Shown piece after piece: positions 1-10,967 of a stretch of DNA of 64,000 nt. Location of the stretch: the NCBI RefSeq assembly GCF_907164915.1, contig NW_025919387.1, forward strand, positions 1 to 64,000, in the 5' to 3' direction. Position 1 is the stretch's first letter; every line of letters begins with the position of its first letter. The stretch is from Impatiens glandulifera (lineage: Eukaryota; Streptophyta; Magnoliopsida; Ericales; Balsaminaceae). The translations under genes and the position numbers were made by a program. Below the pieces are notes generated by a model. The model did not search any database, was not told where the DNA came from, and was given only the letters and a program-made list of their open reading frames with translations.

Positions 1-125
1 GTTAATTTTTCAAAATGTATGAATGAATTAGATTTTAGATTAAAATTGAATTGTTTGAATTATGTATGAATGAAATGATGTTGGATTATATTTGATTTTA
101 TGTTTGAATGAGATTATGTTTGAAT

Positions 126-290
126 TGTTGGTTAGATTTGAATAGGTAATTTCATTTGATAAATATGGTTGACTTGTTGGTTATATTTGAATAGGTAATT
201 TCATTTGATAAATATGTTTGACTTGTTGGTTAGATATGAATAGGTAATTTCATTTGATGAATATGTTTGACTTGTTGGTTAGAGATGAAG
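126..290. repeat. 49-bp tandem repeat, about 3.3 copies
   Basis: The block beginning TGTTGGTTAGATTTGAATAG recurs at 126, 175, 224 and 273, a period of 49 bp with a few mismatches. It lies just upstream of, and overlaps the first codons of, the DUF4216 remnant. The first 125 bases are AT-rich with degenerate ATGAATGA-type repetition and hold nothing else that I recognise. Confidence 0.8.
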
Positions 291-487
291 ATAAGAGAAA
301 TGTAATTAAGGCTAATTTAGATCATGTTAAGTATATAATAATGCGGGTTGTTTTACATCTTATTAGAAAGATCGACCCATATATATTAGCGAGTCAAGAA
401 AAACAAGTATTCTACGCATCTGATATGTTATCACGACCCGGTTGGAAGATTGTGACAAAAATAAATCAACGATTTACGAATATATAG
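254..487 (+). pseudogene. DUF4216-like C-terminal fragment of a CACTA (En/Spm) transposase
   Basis: The 77-codon frame contains a stretch reading DPYILASQEKQVFYASD followed by a Pro-Gly-Trp and a Val-Thr-Lys block. This is the layout of the DUF4216 domain, which usually closes the large TNP2-type transposase of plant CACTA elements. Only the end of the domain is present and the start falls in a tandem repeat, so the listed start is not a real initiation site. A TNPA/Ptta-type gene follows on the same strand, as expected for En/Spm organisation. Most of the transposase would lie to the left of the window or is deleted. The domain call rests on a short motif. Confidence 0.6.
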
Positions 488-582
488 TTAAGATTAATTA
501 GGTAGACTTATGTTTTTAATTTAATATATTCTTATTACTACTTCAATTATTCTCCAATTTATTAATGATATATGCATTAAAG

Positions 583-1452
583 ATGTCTGAAGGTCGCAAG
601 CAAACTGTTTAGAAGAGTATGAGGAAAACACCGAACAAACTAAACAGGTCATTCCAGAACCTACTTGCACAGGAAGATCACTTAAGGATCCGAGGAGAGT
701 ATTCTAGAGGTCGTGGACCCATTAGCTATTGCTGACCCAACACGTGGTACACATGAGGAGGATAAGGCTGAGGCTGAAGAATTTATTGAGAGTACGTTTG
801 TTGAGGTGGAGGATCACGAGGAGGATCAGGATCATCATTCCACTCCTGACCCATCATCGACAAGTAACATGTTTACACTTATATATTGTTTGTATTGATT
901 TACACCTAATATTAAATTTGATAATTTTGAAGAATCTTTCGCCCGAAAGAAACGGGGGTAGAACAAAAATATCGCTCTATCTAGGAGGCCACCGGGGACG
1001 AAGATTGCTCTAACTTTCAAAGAGGTGGATGGGAGGCCCAACGGCGGCGATGGTAGACACATGTGGTCTAGACATTTGTGGTCGGTGGTACGGGACCCCT
1101 CAGCCATCTCACACCGTCTACTGAAGTGGAAGAAAGTAAGTGCTGACCAATTGGATTCACTTTGGCTTGCTATGACGGTGATAATTACTTAATTATACAT
1201 TAATCATTTAATACTTTTTTTTATAACATTTGAATGTTTTATTTTTCAGGATCTATTCGAGAGTACTAATGGTTCTATTGATCAACATTGAGTGACCGAA
1301 CTGGCACACACCAGACATATATGGGATATGTGGCGCTCTAATTTGAACAGGGATTATATCTAGGTTCATCAAAGAGACGAGAAAGCGGTACTTGTCAATC
1401 CCCCATGAGACTACGATCTAGCTGATTGGGAGTTCGTGTGTCAGAACCATTA
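583..1452 (+). pseudogene. Ptta/En-Spm (TNPA-like) transposase pseudogene, 5' part
   Basis: A possible start at 583 opens a degenerate exon with stops and a frame change; an acidic region rich in Glu and Asp follows to about 870. A second exon near 930-1134 encodes a Gly-Arg-His-Met-Trp region and ends in a motif reading KKVSADQLDSLWLAM, typical of the plant transposase Ptta/En/Spm family. A third exon from about 1250 encodes RHIWDMWRSNLNRDYI and then DWEFVCQNHY before the solo LTR breaks it at 1452. In-frame stops show the gene is dead. The family normally acts as a DNA-binding accessory transposase of CACTA elements. The reading frame resumes at 3414. Confidence 0.65.
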
Positions 1453-3413
1453 TGTTGGGTCAAATTATTTTAACTAAGTGTTGAAATAATTTAACCACTA
1501 AGATATTGATGATGAAATAACTTATGAGTTTTGATACAGGTGTATTGAAACAATATTTCATAAGACTTGGATCTAATGAGGGTCATTAGACCTATTTTTG
1601 GCATTCAATGCATAGAATTAGACGTACAGTCTAACTCATCGTAGTTAGACGTGTAGTCTAATGAATGCATAGAATTAAACGTACAGTCTAACTCATCGGA
1701 GTTAGACGTGTAGTCTAATAGATGCACAGAATTAGACGAACAGTCTAACTCATCGGAGTTAGACGTGTAGTCAAATGAATGTAAAGAATTAGACATAAGT
1801 CTAATGAATACGGAATTAGACGAACAGTCTAACTCACCGGAGTTAGACGTGTAGTCTAATAGACTTGTAATTAGACGGGTAGTCTAATTGATATTCAGAA
1901 TTAGACGTACGGTCTAACTCATCGGAATTAGACGTGTAGTCTAATATATTTGCAATTAGACGGGTAGTCTAATTTATGCGGAATTAGACGTGCAGTCTAA
2001 CTCAGTGGAGTTAGACGTGCAGTCTAATAGAAAGTGAAAGTTAGACGTGCGTCTAACTCCTTCAGACAAGTCTGAGGTAGAACTGGAATTAGACGTGCAG
2101 TCTAACTCAATGGAGTTAGACGTGCAATCTAATGGTTATTGGATAATTAGACTTGTAGTCTAATTAGTGAAAGTTAGACGTGCGTCTAACTCCTTTAGAC
2201 AAGTCTTAGGTTGAACCAGAATTAGACGTGTAGTCTAACTCAATGGAGTTAGACGTGCAGTTTAATGGTTATTGGATAATTAGACGTGTAGTCTAATTAG
2301 TGAAAGTTAGACGTGCGTCTAACTCCTTCAGACAAGTCTGAGGTAGAACCGGAATTAGACGTGCAGTCTAACTCAGTGGAGTTAGACGTGCAGTCTAATG
2401 GTTATTGTAATTAGACGCGAGTCTAATTCTATTAGACCAGGCGGTCTAATAGATGTTTTCTATTTAGAAGGAGATGATTTATTTCATTAGACTGATTTTC
2501 ACAATCCGTCTAACTGAAATACGTCTAATGCTCAGTTTAAGCAGTACGCTTGAATCTAGCATTTCACCTACCCACGTGCTATAGTTGTATCCTGCTCCTG
2601 CTCCACTTTCTAGTGAAGATTAGTACAACAGCTATATGCATCCAATCAAGAAATGCCACGTAAGAGAATTTTCCTCACATTACTTATTTTGCAGGTACAT
2701 CCCTGATGGAATATTCGGCGCACTACCAGTGATGTATGGCCACGATCCTTGTGCTCAGAACCTACTGTGTACAATGGAAGCTTTCCAATGGAAGAGTGCC
2801 ACGTATCATTCTAAAGATTCGACCGTTAGCTCCTGCTTAGTATTTAACAAATCTCAAGGACAACGCACAATTAGCCTTGCCTTACGAATTTTGCCGAACG
2901 AACAAGCAATCTAATTTTGCAGAGAGAGAAACTACTCAATCATCTTTCTTACTGAACTCATACTGTGAAGCTTCTTTCTGATTGTACTGTGTGTGAATCA
3001 AGAGAGAGCTAGAATCAAAACACCTTTAGCTGAGTGATATTCTTCATCTTGTAATTGAACATAAAGTGTTCTGTTCAATAGTGAGCTAAGTGTGTGTGTA
3101 AACTGTATTTGATTCGAATCATATTATAGTGAATCCTTCCGGTGGTTGGAAGAAGGAGTGACGTATGAGAGTTTCTCCGAACATCCATAAACAAACTGTT
3201 GTGTTCTTCATTTTCTGTCATCTTTTCATATTTCATCTTGTGCTTCAAACCCAAGTAAACAATTCCGCCTTGAATCCGTTTCAAGTGTTTACACAAGTTT
3301 GCGTAGAATAGAAAACGAATTAAATCTCTAACATAATTTCTTTCAAACCGTTTTTTCATAAGCCTTCATCCTTAGTCAGACCCCCGTCTCTATCAATCAA
3401 GTCGATCCTATCA
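1453..3413 (+). mobile_element. Solo LTR of the RT1 retrotransposon family, target duplication CATTA
   Basis: It begins TGTTGGGTCAAATTATTTT and ends GATCCTATCA, the same termini as the LTRs of the complete element at 6892-17299 (there on the minus strand). The 5-bp sequence CATTA occurs at 1448-1452 and again at 3414-3418, so this is a clean insertion. No internal domain, PBS or PPT is present, which fits unequal recombination between two LTRs. It lies inside an exon of the Ptta-like pseudogene, whose frame continues on the other side. Its U3 half (about 1610-2540) is built of TTAGAC/GTCTAA dyads. Small frames inside it, such as 3075-3359 on the minus strand, are LTR sequence and not genes. 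Confidence 0.93.
1610..2540. repeat. TTAGAC-N4/6-GTCTAA dyad array in the solo LTR
   Basis: Dozens of TTAGAC or GTCTAA half-sites lie here, mostly paired as short inverted repeats with 4 to 6 bases between the arms. The pairs are arranged in longer near-tandem units of roughly 120-130 bp that recur around 2040, 2165 and 2300. The same array is found in both RT1 LTRs in opposite orientation. The array occupies the presumptive U3 region, so a role as clustered protein-binding sites is possible, but this is inference. Confidence 0.85.
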
Positions 3414-4289
3414 CATTACTTCACGGATAAATTTAAGGCACGGTTTCATAATTCAAATAAAATATGATATCAATTATTCTAACTTCATTTTTTATTTCAA
3501 ATGTAGAGAAACATTAGAATCAATGTTGTTAACATGAATAAACTAAAATGTCCGCATCATATTGGAAGTAGACCGTTTTCACAAGTGAAGGAAGAGTTGG
3601 TATGTACATTATTTGTAATAACTCAATATAAAGAATGTTATTAATTTCATAAATCATTTATTTCAACAGGCGGGTGAAATAGGACGGACCCCCTCTATCG
3701 TTGAAGTTTTCAAGAGGACCCATACCCTGAAACCTACAAAAGAAAACCCCAACCCGATCTCGGACGAACGAGCGCAAGAGAAAATTGTAAGTTAATTGAA
3801 TTTAATAAAAATATATATTATTTATTATATAAATGAAAACTTATTTCAAATGTGCAAGCATAGATGGAGGAAGTAAGAAGCAACGAACCATATATCTCTA
3901 ACTTCGACTTGAAGGAGAGTGTGTTCGGACACCAAATGCATGGGATAGTGATTAGTATGGGATCCGGTGTCCGCCCCACACACTTTCGAGAGGATCGTCA
4001 GAGTGGCAACAATTCTCAATGATCCACTGATCAGTTGTTGGAGGAGAATGAACAACTAAAGAAAGATGTGAGAAACATGGCGTTGACAATGGAGAAAATT
4101 CAAAAGAGGGATATGGAAAGAGCGGAAATAGAAAGGAGGAATATAGAAATAGAGGAAAGGGAAAGTCAAATGGAGAGTGAAATCGCAGCGAAAAAGATGC
4201 AAATGACACAAAGAATGGAAAAACATGAACAACAAATTGAATTCTTAATGAGGCAGTATCAACCCTCCCCCCCTCCCCTAGATAGTTAG
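3414..4289 (+). pseudogene. Ptta/En-Spm (TNPA-like) transposase pseudogene, 3' part
   Basis: Directly after the solo LTR the frame continues with a segment reading YFTDKFKARFHNSN. After short introns come KLKCPHHIGSRPFSQ (about 3540-3600) and a segment reading GRTPSIVEVFKRTHTLKPTK (about 3683-3742), all typical blocks of the Ptta/En/Spm transposase family. The last exon starts near 3864 and closes at 4289. It carries a stop near 4019 and then a strongly charged Glu/Lys/Met-rich stretch that should form a coiled coil (about 4035-4260), as in the C-terminus of this family. Together with 583-1452 it forms one gene broken by the solo LTR. Confidence 0.68.
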
Positions 4290-4489
4290 TAGTACGTTTT
4301 GTTTCGACCGATAACATGTTTTTGGATGATTGGGTACGTTTTGATTCGACTGATAACAAGTTGTTTGGATGACTGGTTTGATTTAGAATTTTGAAATTAT
4401 AATGATCATTTAGTTTATGAATATTATTGTATATGAATTGGTTTGACTGAACATGTTTTGGTTGCGCACAAAACGATTGGCCTATTTGA

Positions 4490-5132
4490 TACATTTATAA
4501 GGACAATACCGAAAGTTATATGGAAAATTCTCATTTTTTCCCTTTCAAGAAAACCCGAGAGTTATTTGAAAACTTTCAGTTTTGCCTTGTAAAAAAAACT
4601 GAGAGTTATATGGAACACTCTCGGTTTTCCCCTTTCAAGAAAACCAGAGAGTTATTTGAAAAACTATCGGATTCTCCATTGTAAAAAAAATACCGAGAGT
4701 TATTTGAAAAACTCTCGGATTTTCCCTTATAAAACATAGAGTTATTTGAAAAACTCTTGGTTTTTTTCCTTGTAAGAAAAACCGAGAGTTATTTGAAAAA
4801 CTCTCGGGTTTCTTTAAAGGGAAAAATCGAGAGTTATTTGAAAAACTCTCGGGTTTATTTAAAAAGGAAAAACCGGAAGTTTTCCAAATAACTCTCGGTC
4901 TTTCTTGAAAGGGAAAAACCGAGAGTTTTTCAAATAACTCTCGGTTTTTCTCTCTGGTATCTAAACCTAGAAATTTTCGAAATCTCTCGATAAACACCTA
5001 ATTAATTTACCGAGAGTGACAATACCAACAAATGCCGAGAGTTACTCAAACTCTCGATATTATGTCTATACCGAGATATAAGGTCATTACCGAGAGATTA
5101 TACTCTCGATAATGACCCCATTTTTACTAGTG
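4490..5132 (+). mobile_element. CACTA element 3' terminus with GAGAGTT subterminal repeats
   Basis: The sequence ends ...TTTTTACTAGTG at 5132; read on the minus strand this is CACTAGTAAAAA, a standard plant CACTA terminus. The preceding 600 bp hold more than a dozen copies of ACCGAGAGTT and its complement AACTCTCGG, often as facing pairs around GTTATTTGAAAA. Such subterminal repeats are the usual binding sites for the TNPA-type protein. The element therefore spans from left of the window to 5132 and includes the DUF4216 and Ptta-like remnants. The minus-strand frame at 4635-4997 is a by-product of the repeats. Confidence 0.85.
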
Positions 5133-6886
5133 GAAGATAATCATTTTTATATAATTATATTTATAAAGTTAATTATAATTTATAAAAAGACTATTTTATC
5201 TGACTTTATTAACAAATTAAGAAAGAATAAATGAGTCGAATAATATAAATAGATATATTGGGAGAACTAACTACATACAAATATATTTTTTTCGAAATTA
5301 TATTAAAACATGTAAAGATGTAATTTGTATCATGATAATTAATATTTAATGTCGAGTAATGTATTTTATTTAATGTAATATATTTTATTGTAATTTTTAT
5401 TTAATTATAATATTTAAATTAATTTATGTTTTTATTTATTATATTTTATTGTTTATCATTATATTTATTCAATCAATTTTTTTATATCACTCATTTTACA
5501 CAATGGTTAATAGTACACTATTAAATATTACCTCCAAATTGGTAGATAACTCGAACTTAATTAAAAAATGTTCAATTATTTATTATAAAACTTAAAATTA
5601 TTTACAAGTTGAATTTTATTTTGAAATTTCTCGAACCTAACACAGACATAAAAAATATAAATATGACGAGAGAAGTTAAAGGTTAGGTATTTGAAATTAA
5701 TTAAAATAGGAAAATGTAATTTGTGCCATGATGATTAATATTTCACACAAACAACCCTCAGTCGCACACTTCACCTGCATTCGATAAGAGTCTTGTTTCA
5801 ACCATTATAGACTAACATGATAATTGCAAGCATAATTTCTAATTGCAATCTTAATGTCTTTTATTTTCAAAAAACATCAAAACCATAAATCTTGTCCAAT
5901 CATTAACCGACTTGGAGTTGTAATGTAACATCATACTAGATCGTCAATAGGGCCGACCATAAGGATTATGGGTCTAATGCAAATTTAAATTTTGTGGCTC
6001 CTAAAATTGTAGTTAATTTTTTTTAATTTAAATTGTGTTTATAATTAATAGTTATAAAGTTTATAATTAACAAAAACAAATATATATCTAATTAAATATA
6101 TAACAACAATCATTTTCTTCATTTACTCAAGATTACTAAAAGGTTATTCAAATACTTCATCTCCTACTCTTACACTATCATTTTCTTTATTTCCATCTTG
6201 ACACAAATGTAGAAAATTTTGGATTTTTTTGCATTAAAGATTTTAAAATTGAACCCACTAATGATTATGTCATTGTCTCGTATTGTTTCTTGATATTTTT
6301 GTAGAAGCACCTGACTCATATTTTCAAAACCTTATTCGATCTTTATAATTTATACTTTTCTTCGTTATTTAAACTTAAAATATTTAAACTAATTTATAAA
6401 TTCTAAAGTTAATAATAAGTTAATGCATTAAGTAAGATTATTTAACTATATCTAGACTTCTAAAAAAGAAAAAAAAAATTAGCTAGTGAATAGGGTCAGG
6501 TGATATATTTTTCATAATTTTAAAGTCTGATTTGATAATATTGGTAATATATGGTCTGATGTCTCTATAATAATAAAAATATAATGATAGGTATTTTAAA
6601 ATGGTAAAAGATTGGTATTTTAAAATGGTAAAAGATTAGGAAGATAAATATAAGAATAAGAAAAAATTGGCGGCAATAACATCATTACCTCAAAGATAGT
6701 GATTACGATCTTTGTAAACTTGAAGATTGATAAAAGTGAGAAAAATTAAAATATACTAAAGATGTGGGCAGACAATATTAACATAGAAAATGACGACTTT
6801 TAGGCTTAAAAATTTATTAGGTTATAAACTTAGAATATAAATAGAGAATGAAGGCTGCAATAGTAATAGTAGGGTTTAGGGTTATA
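5133..6886. other. AT-rich intergenic DNA, no gene seen
   Basis: The stretch is strongly AT-rich with many stops in every frame. A short region near 5949-6010 (GGGCCGACC... followed by GTGGCTCCTAAA) vaguely resembles the start of plant hAT-like transposase genes, but no frame continues it. I see no RNA gene or regulatory element. Confidence 0.6.
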
Positions 6887-6891
6887 AAATT

Positions 6892-8936
6892 TGATAGGAT
6901 CGGCTTTATCGTTAGAGACGAGGGTCTGGCTAAGGATGAAGGCTTATGAAAAATAGTTTGAAAGAAATCATGTTAAGGATTTAATTCGCTTTCTATTCTA
7001 CGAAAACTTGTGTAAACACTTGAAACGGATTCAAGGCGGAATTGTTTACTTGGGTTTGAAGCACAAGATGAAAAATGATAAGATGACAGAAAATGAAGAA
7101 CACAACAGTTTGTTTATGGATGTTCGGAGAAACTCTCATACGTTACCCCTTCTTCTAACCACCGGAAGGATTCACTATATGATGAGAATCAAATACAGTT
7201 TACACACACACTTAGCTCACTATTGAACAGAACACTTTCTGTTCAATTACAAGAAGATGAAGAATATCACTCAACTAATGGTGTTTTGATTCTAGCTTCT
7301 CTCTCGATTCACACACAGTACAATCAGAAAGAAGCTTCAAGAAAGTAAGTTCAGTAAGCAAGATGATTGAGTACTCTCTCTCTCTTCAAAATCAGAATGC
7401 TCGTTCAGTCAGTTCGGTAAAAGAACGTGCTTCGTTCGTTGCTCTAAGGATTGGTTAAATACTGATCAGAAGCTAACAGTCGAATATTCAAGAATGATAC
7501 GTGGCACTCTTCCATTGGAAAGCCTCCATTGTACACAGCAGGCTCTGAGCACAACGATCGTGGACGTACCGAACTGGTAGTGCGCCGAATATTCCATCAG
7601 GGATGTACCTGCAAAATGGGTAATGTGAGGAAAATTCTCTTATGTGGCATTCCTTGATTGGATGCATATAGCTGTTGTACTAATCTTCACATGAAAGTGG
7701 AGCAGAAATATGGTACAGCTATAGCACGTGGGTAGGAGAAATGCTAGATTCAAGCGTACTGCTTGAATCAGAGCATTAGACGTATTTCAGTTAGACGGAT
7801 CAGTCTAATGAAATAAGTCAACTCCTTCTGATGAAAAACGTCTATTAGACCACCTGGTCTAATGTACTTAGACTCGCGTCTAATACAAATAACCATTAGA
7901 CCGGTACGTCTAACTCCACTGAGTTAGACTACCACATCTAATTCCGGTTCTACCTCAGACTAGTCTGAAGGAGTTAGACCCACATCTAACTTTCAATAAT
8001 TACACAACCCGTCTAATTCTAATAAGCATTAGACCGGTACGTCTAACTCCACTGAGTTAGACTACCATGTCTAATTCTGGTTCTACCTCAGACTTGTCTG
8101 AAGGAGTTAGACCAACGTCTAACTTTCAATAATTAGACAACCCGTCTAATTCTAATAACCATTAGACTGGTACGTCTAACTCCACTGAGTTAGACTACCA
8201 CGTCTAATTCCGGTTCTACCTCAGACTTGTCTGAAGGAGTTAGACCCACGTCTAACTTTCAATAATTAGACAACCCGTCTAATTCTAATAACCATTAGAC
8301 CGGTACGTATAACTCCACTGAGTTAGACTACCACGTCTAATTCCGGTTTCACCTTAGACTTGTCTGAAGGAGTTAGACCCACGTCTAACTTTCAATAATT
8401 AGACAACCCGTCTAATTCTAATAACCATTAGACTGGCACGTCTAACTCCACTAAGTTAGACTGCCCCGTCTAATTCCGCGTATTCATTAGACTACCCGTC
8501 TAATTCTTTACGTCTATTAGACTTACACGTCTAACTCCGATGAGTTAGACTGTACGTCTAATTCTATTAGACTCACGTCTAATTCCGTGTATTCATTAGA
8601 CTACCCGTCTAATTCTTTACCCGTCTATTAGACTTACACGTCTAACTCCGATGAGTTAGACTGTATGTCTAATTCTATTAGACTCACGTCTAATTTATGC
8701 GTCTATTAGACTGCTTCGTCTAACTCCGTTGAGTTAGACTAAGCGTCTAATTTCATTAGACTTGCGTCTAACTTAATCCGAATGGAGATCAAAATCGGTC
8801 TAATGAACCTCATTAGATCCAAGTCTAAAGATATGTTGTCTTAATACACCTGTACCAAACCACATAAATTATTTCATCATCAAAATATCAGTGGGTAAAT
8901 TATTTCAACACTTAGTCAAAATAATTTGACCCAACA
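6892..8936 (-). repeat. RT1 3' LTR
   Basis: On the plus strand it reads TGATAGGATC ... GACCCAACA, that is TG...CA ends in both directions. It matches 15271-17299 closely along its length. About 7770-8830 is the TTAGAC/GTCTAA dyad array. The block near 7120-7180 that includes TGTTTATGGATGTTCGGAG is shared in reverse orientation with the Sirevirus LTR. Small frames inside, such as 7008-7226, are LTR sequence and not genes. Confidence 0.93.
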
Positions 8937-8951
8937 ATTTCCCCGTTTTTG
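8937..8951 (-). other. RT1 polypurine tract
   Basis: Read on the minus strand the sequence AAAAACGGGGAAAT directly precedes the 3' LTR start TGTTGGG. A purine run in this position primes plus-strand DNA synthesis in LTR retrotransposons. Confidence 0.8.
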
Positions 8952-9107
8952 ATGAAGAAATTGCAAAACTGCATACATATAACACAACATGCATTCTTCC
9001 AATAAATAACCAAACAAACACCATGTTCACTTACACCAATCATTCACAAGAACTAGTATTCAAAAGACCATGTTCAATAAAGTTTAAATAGAGTAAAAGA
9101 AGAGAGA

Positions 9108-10967
9108 TCATTGTTCTTCCCTTTTTACTCGAAGATCGGTTGAACTCATCTCTTGTCCGGGAAGCATGTTCATAAAGTGAGGATAGCCGCGACCGCCACG
9201 ACCTCCTGCATTCGATCTACCTCCACGCTCAACAACAATGCCACGTCCACCTTGATTAATATCAGACAACCTACTTCGGCCGCCACCATTTCTTCCACCG
9301 TGTTCAGAACCACTTTGGCCACCGCCTCTCTTGGTTGGCCTAGGATTGTCATCAGAATAGATGGCCCGCCTGGATCTTGTTCCGGTTGCAACGCCATCGT
9401 TCCTCCTGCTAGATTCCGCCTGAACTGGTTGAGGTTGAGCACTTTTATCATTACGTAAGGCATCTTCCTTGGCTTGAAATTTCCTGGCAAGGTTCTCTAT
9501 AAAGGCTTGTCGTTCATTGTCGTTTCGGTTCATGCAATCCTGCATTTCCACCAACTGATTCTTCACCAAAGCGAATTCATCTAAGGTTTCCTTGTGGCGT
9601 TCGTCATTGATGTGCCTCTCAATGTCGAATAGTTCAGATTGACGGCTGAAGCATTCTTGCTCAAACTTTCCAAACTTCACATTAGAGACATGGGTTTCAT
9701 ACGTGTTCAACTTCAGGGTCTTATTCAACTCAGATAGGATATTGAAAATTTTATCAAAATTTGCTCTTTCCTCTTCCCTAGAGATCATTGACTGACACAT
9801 TGTCTTCTGCATTGTCAAAAGCATAGACCTCATGGATTTCAGCATTTTATTTCTTCCATCAGATGGTCCCTCATGAGAAGACACTTCTTTAGAATCTGCA
9901 GCCAAACTTTGAATAGGCTCAAAGTTTGTATGAACCTGCAAGGATTGCTCTGGCTGATGAACTTCAGCATCCTTAGCAGCTTTCTCTTGTGCCTCTTCTT
10001 CGTCAACTTCTCTTTGTGTCCTTTCGAATCTTTCAAGCAGGCTTCTAGAATAGTGACGGGGATTGGTTATATTTTCGTGAATACTTCCCACAGCACCTTT
10101 GGGAAATAAGTCGATCTTAACAAATTTGGGTTGCTCATCCTGTTCCTCCTCAGACGAGGAACCTTCTTCTTCATCACCTTTTTCCTTAGAGGGTTCCCCC
10201 TCAGTTCTTGCAAATTCAGGCTGAGTGGCCTCAACCAATATTTCTTGAACTCCCTCTGTTCTCGCAACAGGGGTTATGATCACGTCTTCTTCAGTAGGAG
10301 CTTTCGAAGCCTCCTCAACTACATCTTCCAAGATTACTACTTCAACATTTGTTACAGGAGCTTGTTCAGGCTCTTGAACATTCACCATCGCTTCAACTTC
10401 ATTGGGAAGCTCTTGAACAGGGTGATCTTGAATGCGTCTCTCTTCGGCAGACATGGTCCCGAATTCGATTAGGAGAGCACCATCTGATTCATCAGCATTT
10501 GGAATGTCCATGGCCTCTTCTATGTTGAGCGGTTCTACGCCTGAGAAATCGACGCCATGAATGTATTTGGAAGCAACAGAAACATAGCCATCCAAGATAT
10601 CGTTCAACTTTTTTAGCACTTTGGCTTCAACAACAGCTCCTCTTGCGTCAGGGTTGAAGTTTGCTTTCCTGGCTTCATAAATTGGGAACAGAGTTTTCCC
10701 AAGAATGCAAGCTTCTACCAACTCTCTTTTGTTCAAAGCTTCAGCCACATCTGAAGTTCTTGCCCATTTCAGTACCTTCTTCTCGTTTGCCACTCTCTTC
10801 TTCCATTCCTTTGCTATGGCAGCATTGGACAGAGAGTCATTGTAACTAGATGACAACCTCTCAGAGCACCAGGAATCATAGATCTCTAATTTCTCAGCAG
10901 AAAGGACCTTCACTTGATCCAGAATAAGATCAACAATACCTCTTGCTTCAGACACTTTCTCAGGAAC
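9108..10967 (-). pseudogene. RT1 accessory ORF, C-terminal part (after one in-frame TAG)
   Basis: This frame continues the N-terminal accessory ORF after a single TAG at 10970-10968; the first Met after the stop is at 10955. The first 130 residues are helical and include WKKRVANEKKVLKWARTSD, which aligns by eye with a helical block in the 947-aa ORF of the Sirevirus element. A long acidic, Ser/Glu-rich linker follows, then a helical stretch (about residues 360-500) with coiled-coil character. The C-terminus is rich in Gly-Gly-Arg, like RGG-type RNA-binding tails. No enzyme motif is visible. Ending about 170 bp before the 3' LTR, it occupies the place of pol. Function unknown. Confidence 0.75.

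Noticed and set aside
4635..4997. 120-aa minus-strand ORF with FQITL repeats
   Set aside because: It is the translation of CACTA subterminal GAGAGTT repeats and not a gene.
5949..6010. Possible hAT-type transposase start (GGGCCGACC...)
   Set aside because: Only a few codons resemble it, and the following 300 bp have stops in all frames.
7770..8830. CRISPR-like array of short repeats (TTAGAC)
   Set aside because: The repeats are 6-bp half-sites within an LTR, with no constant repeat-spacer structure, and the genome is clearly that of a plant.
9153..9458. Plus-strand and alternative-frame ORFs over 9.1-12.3 kb
   Set aside because: All lie opposite or out of frame with the long minus-strand accessory ORF and have no recognisable domain.
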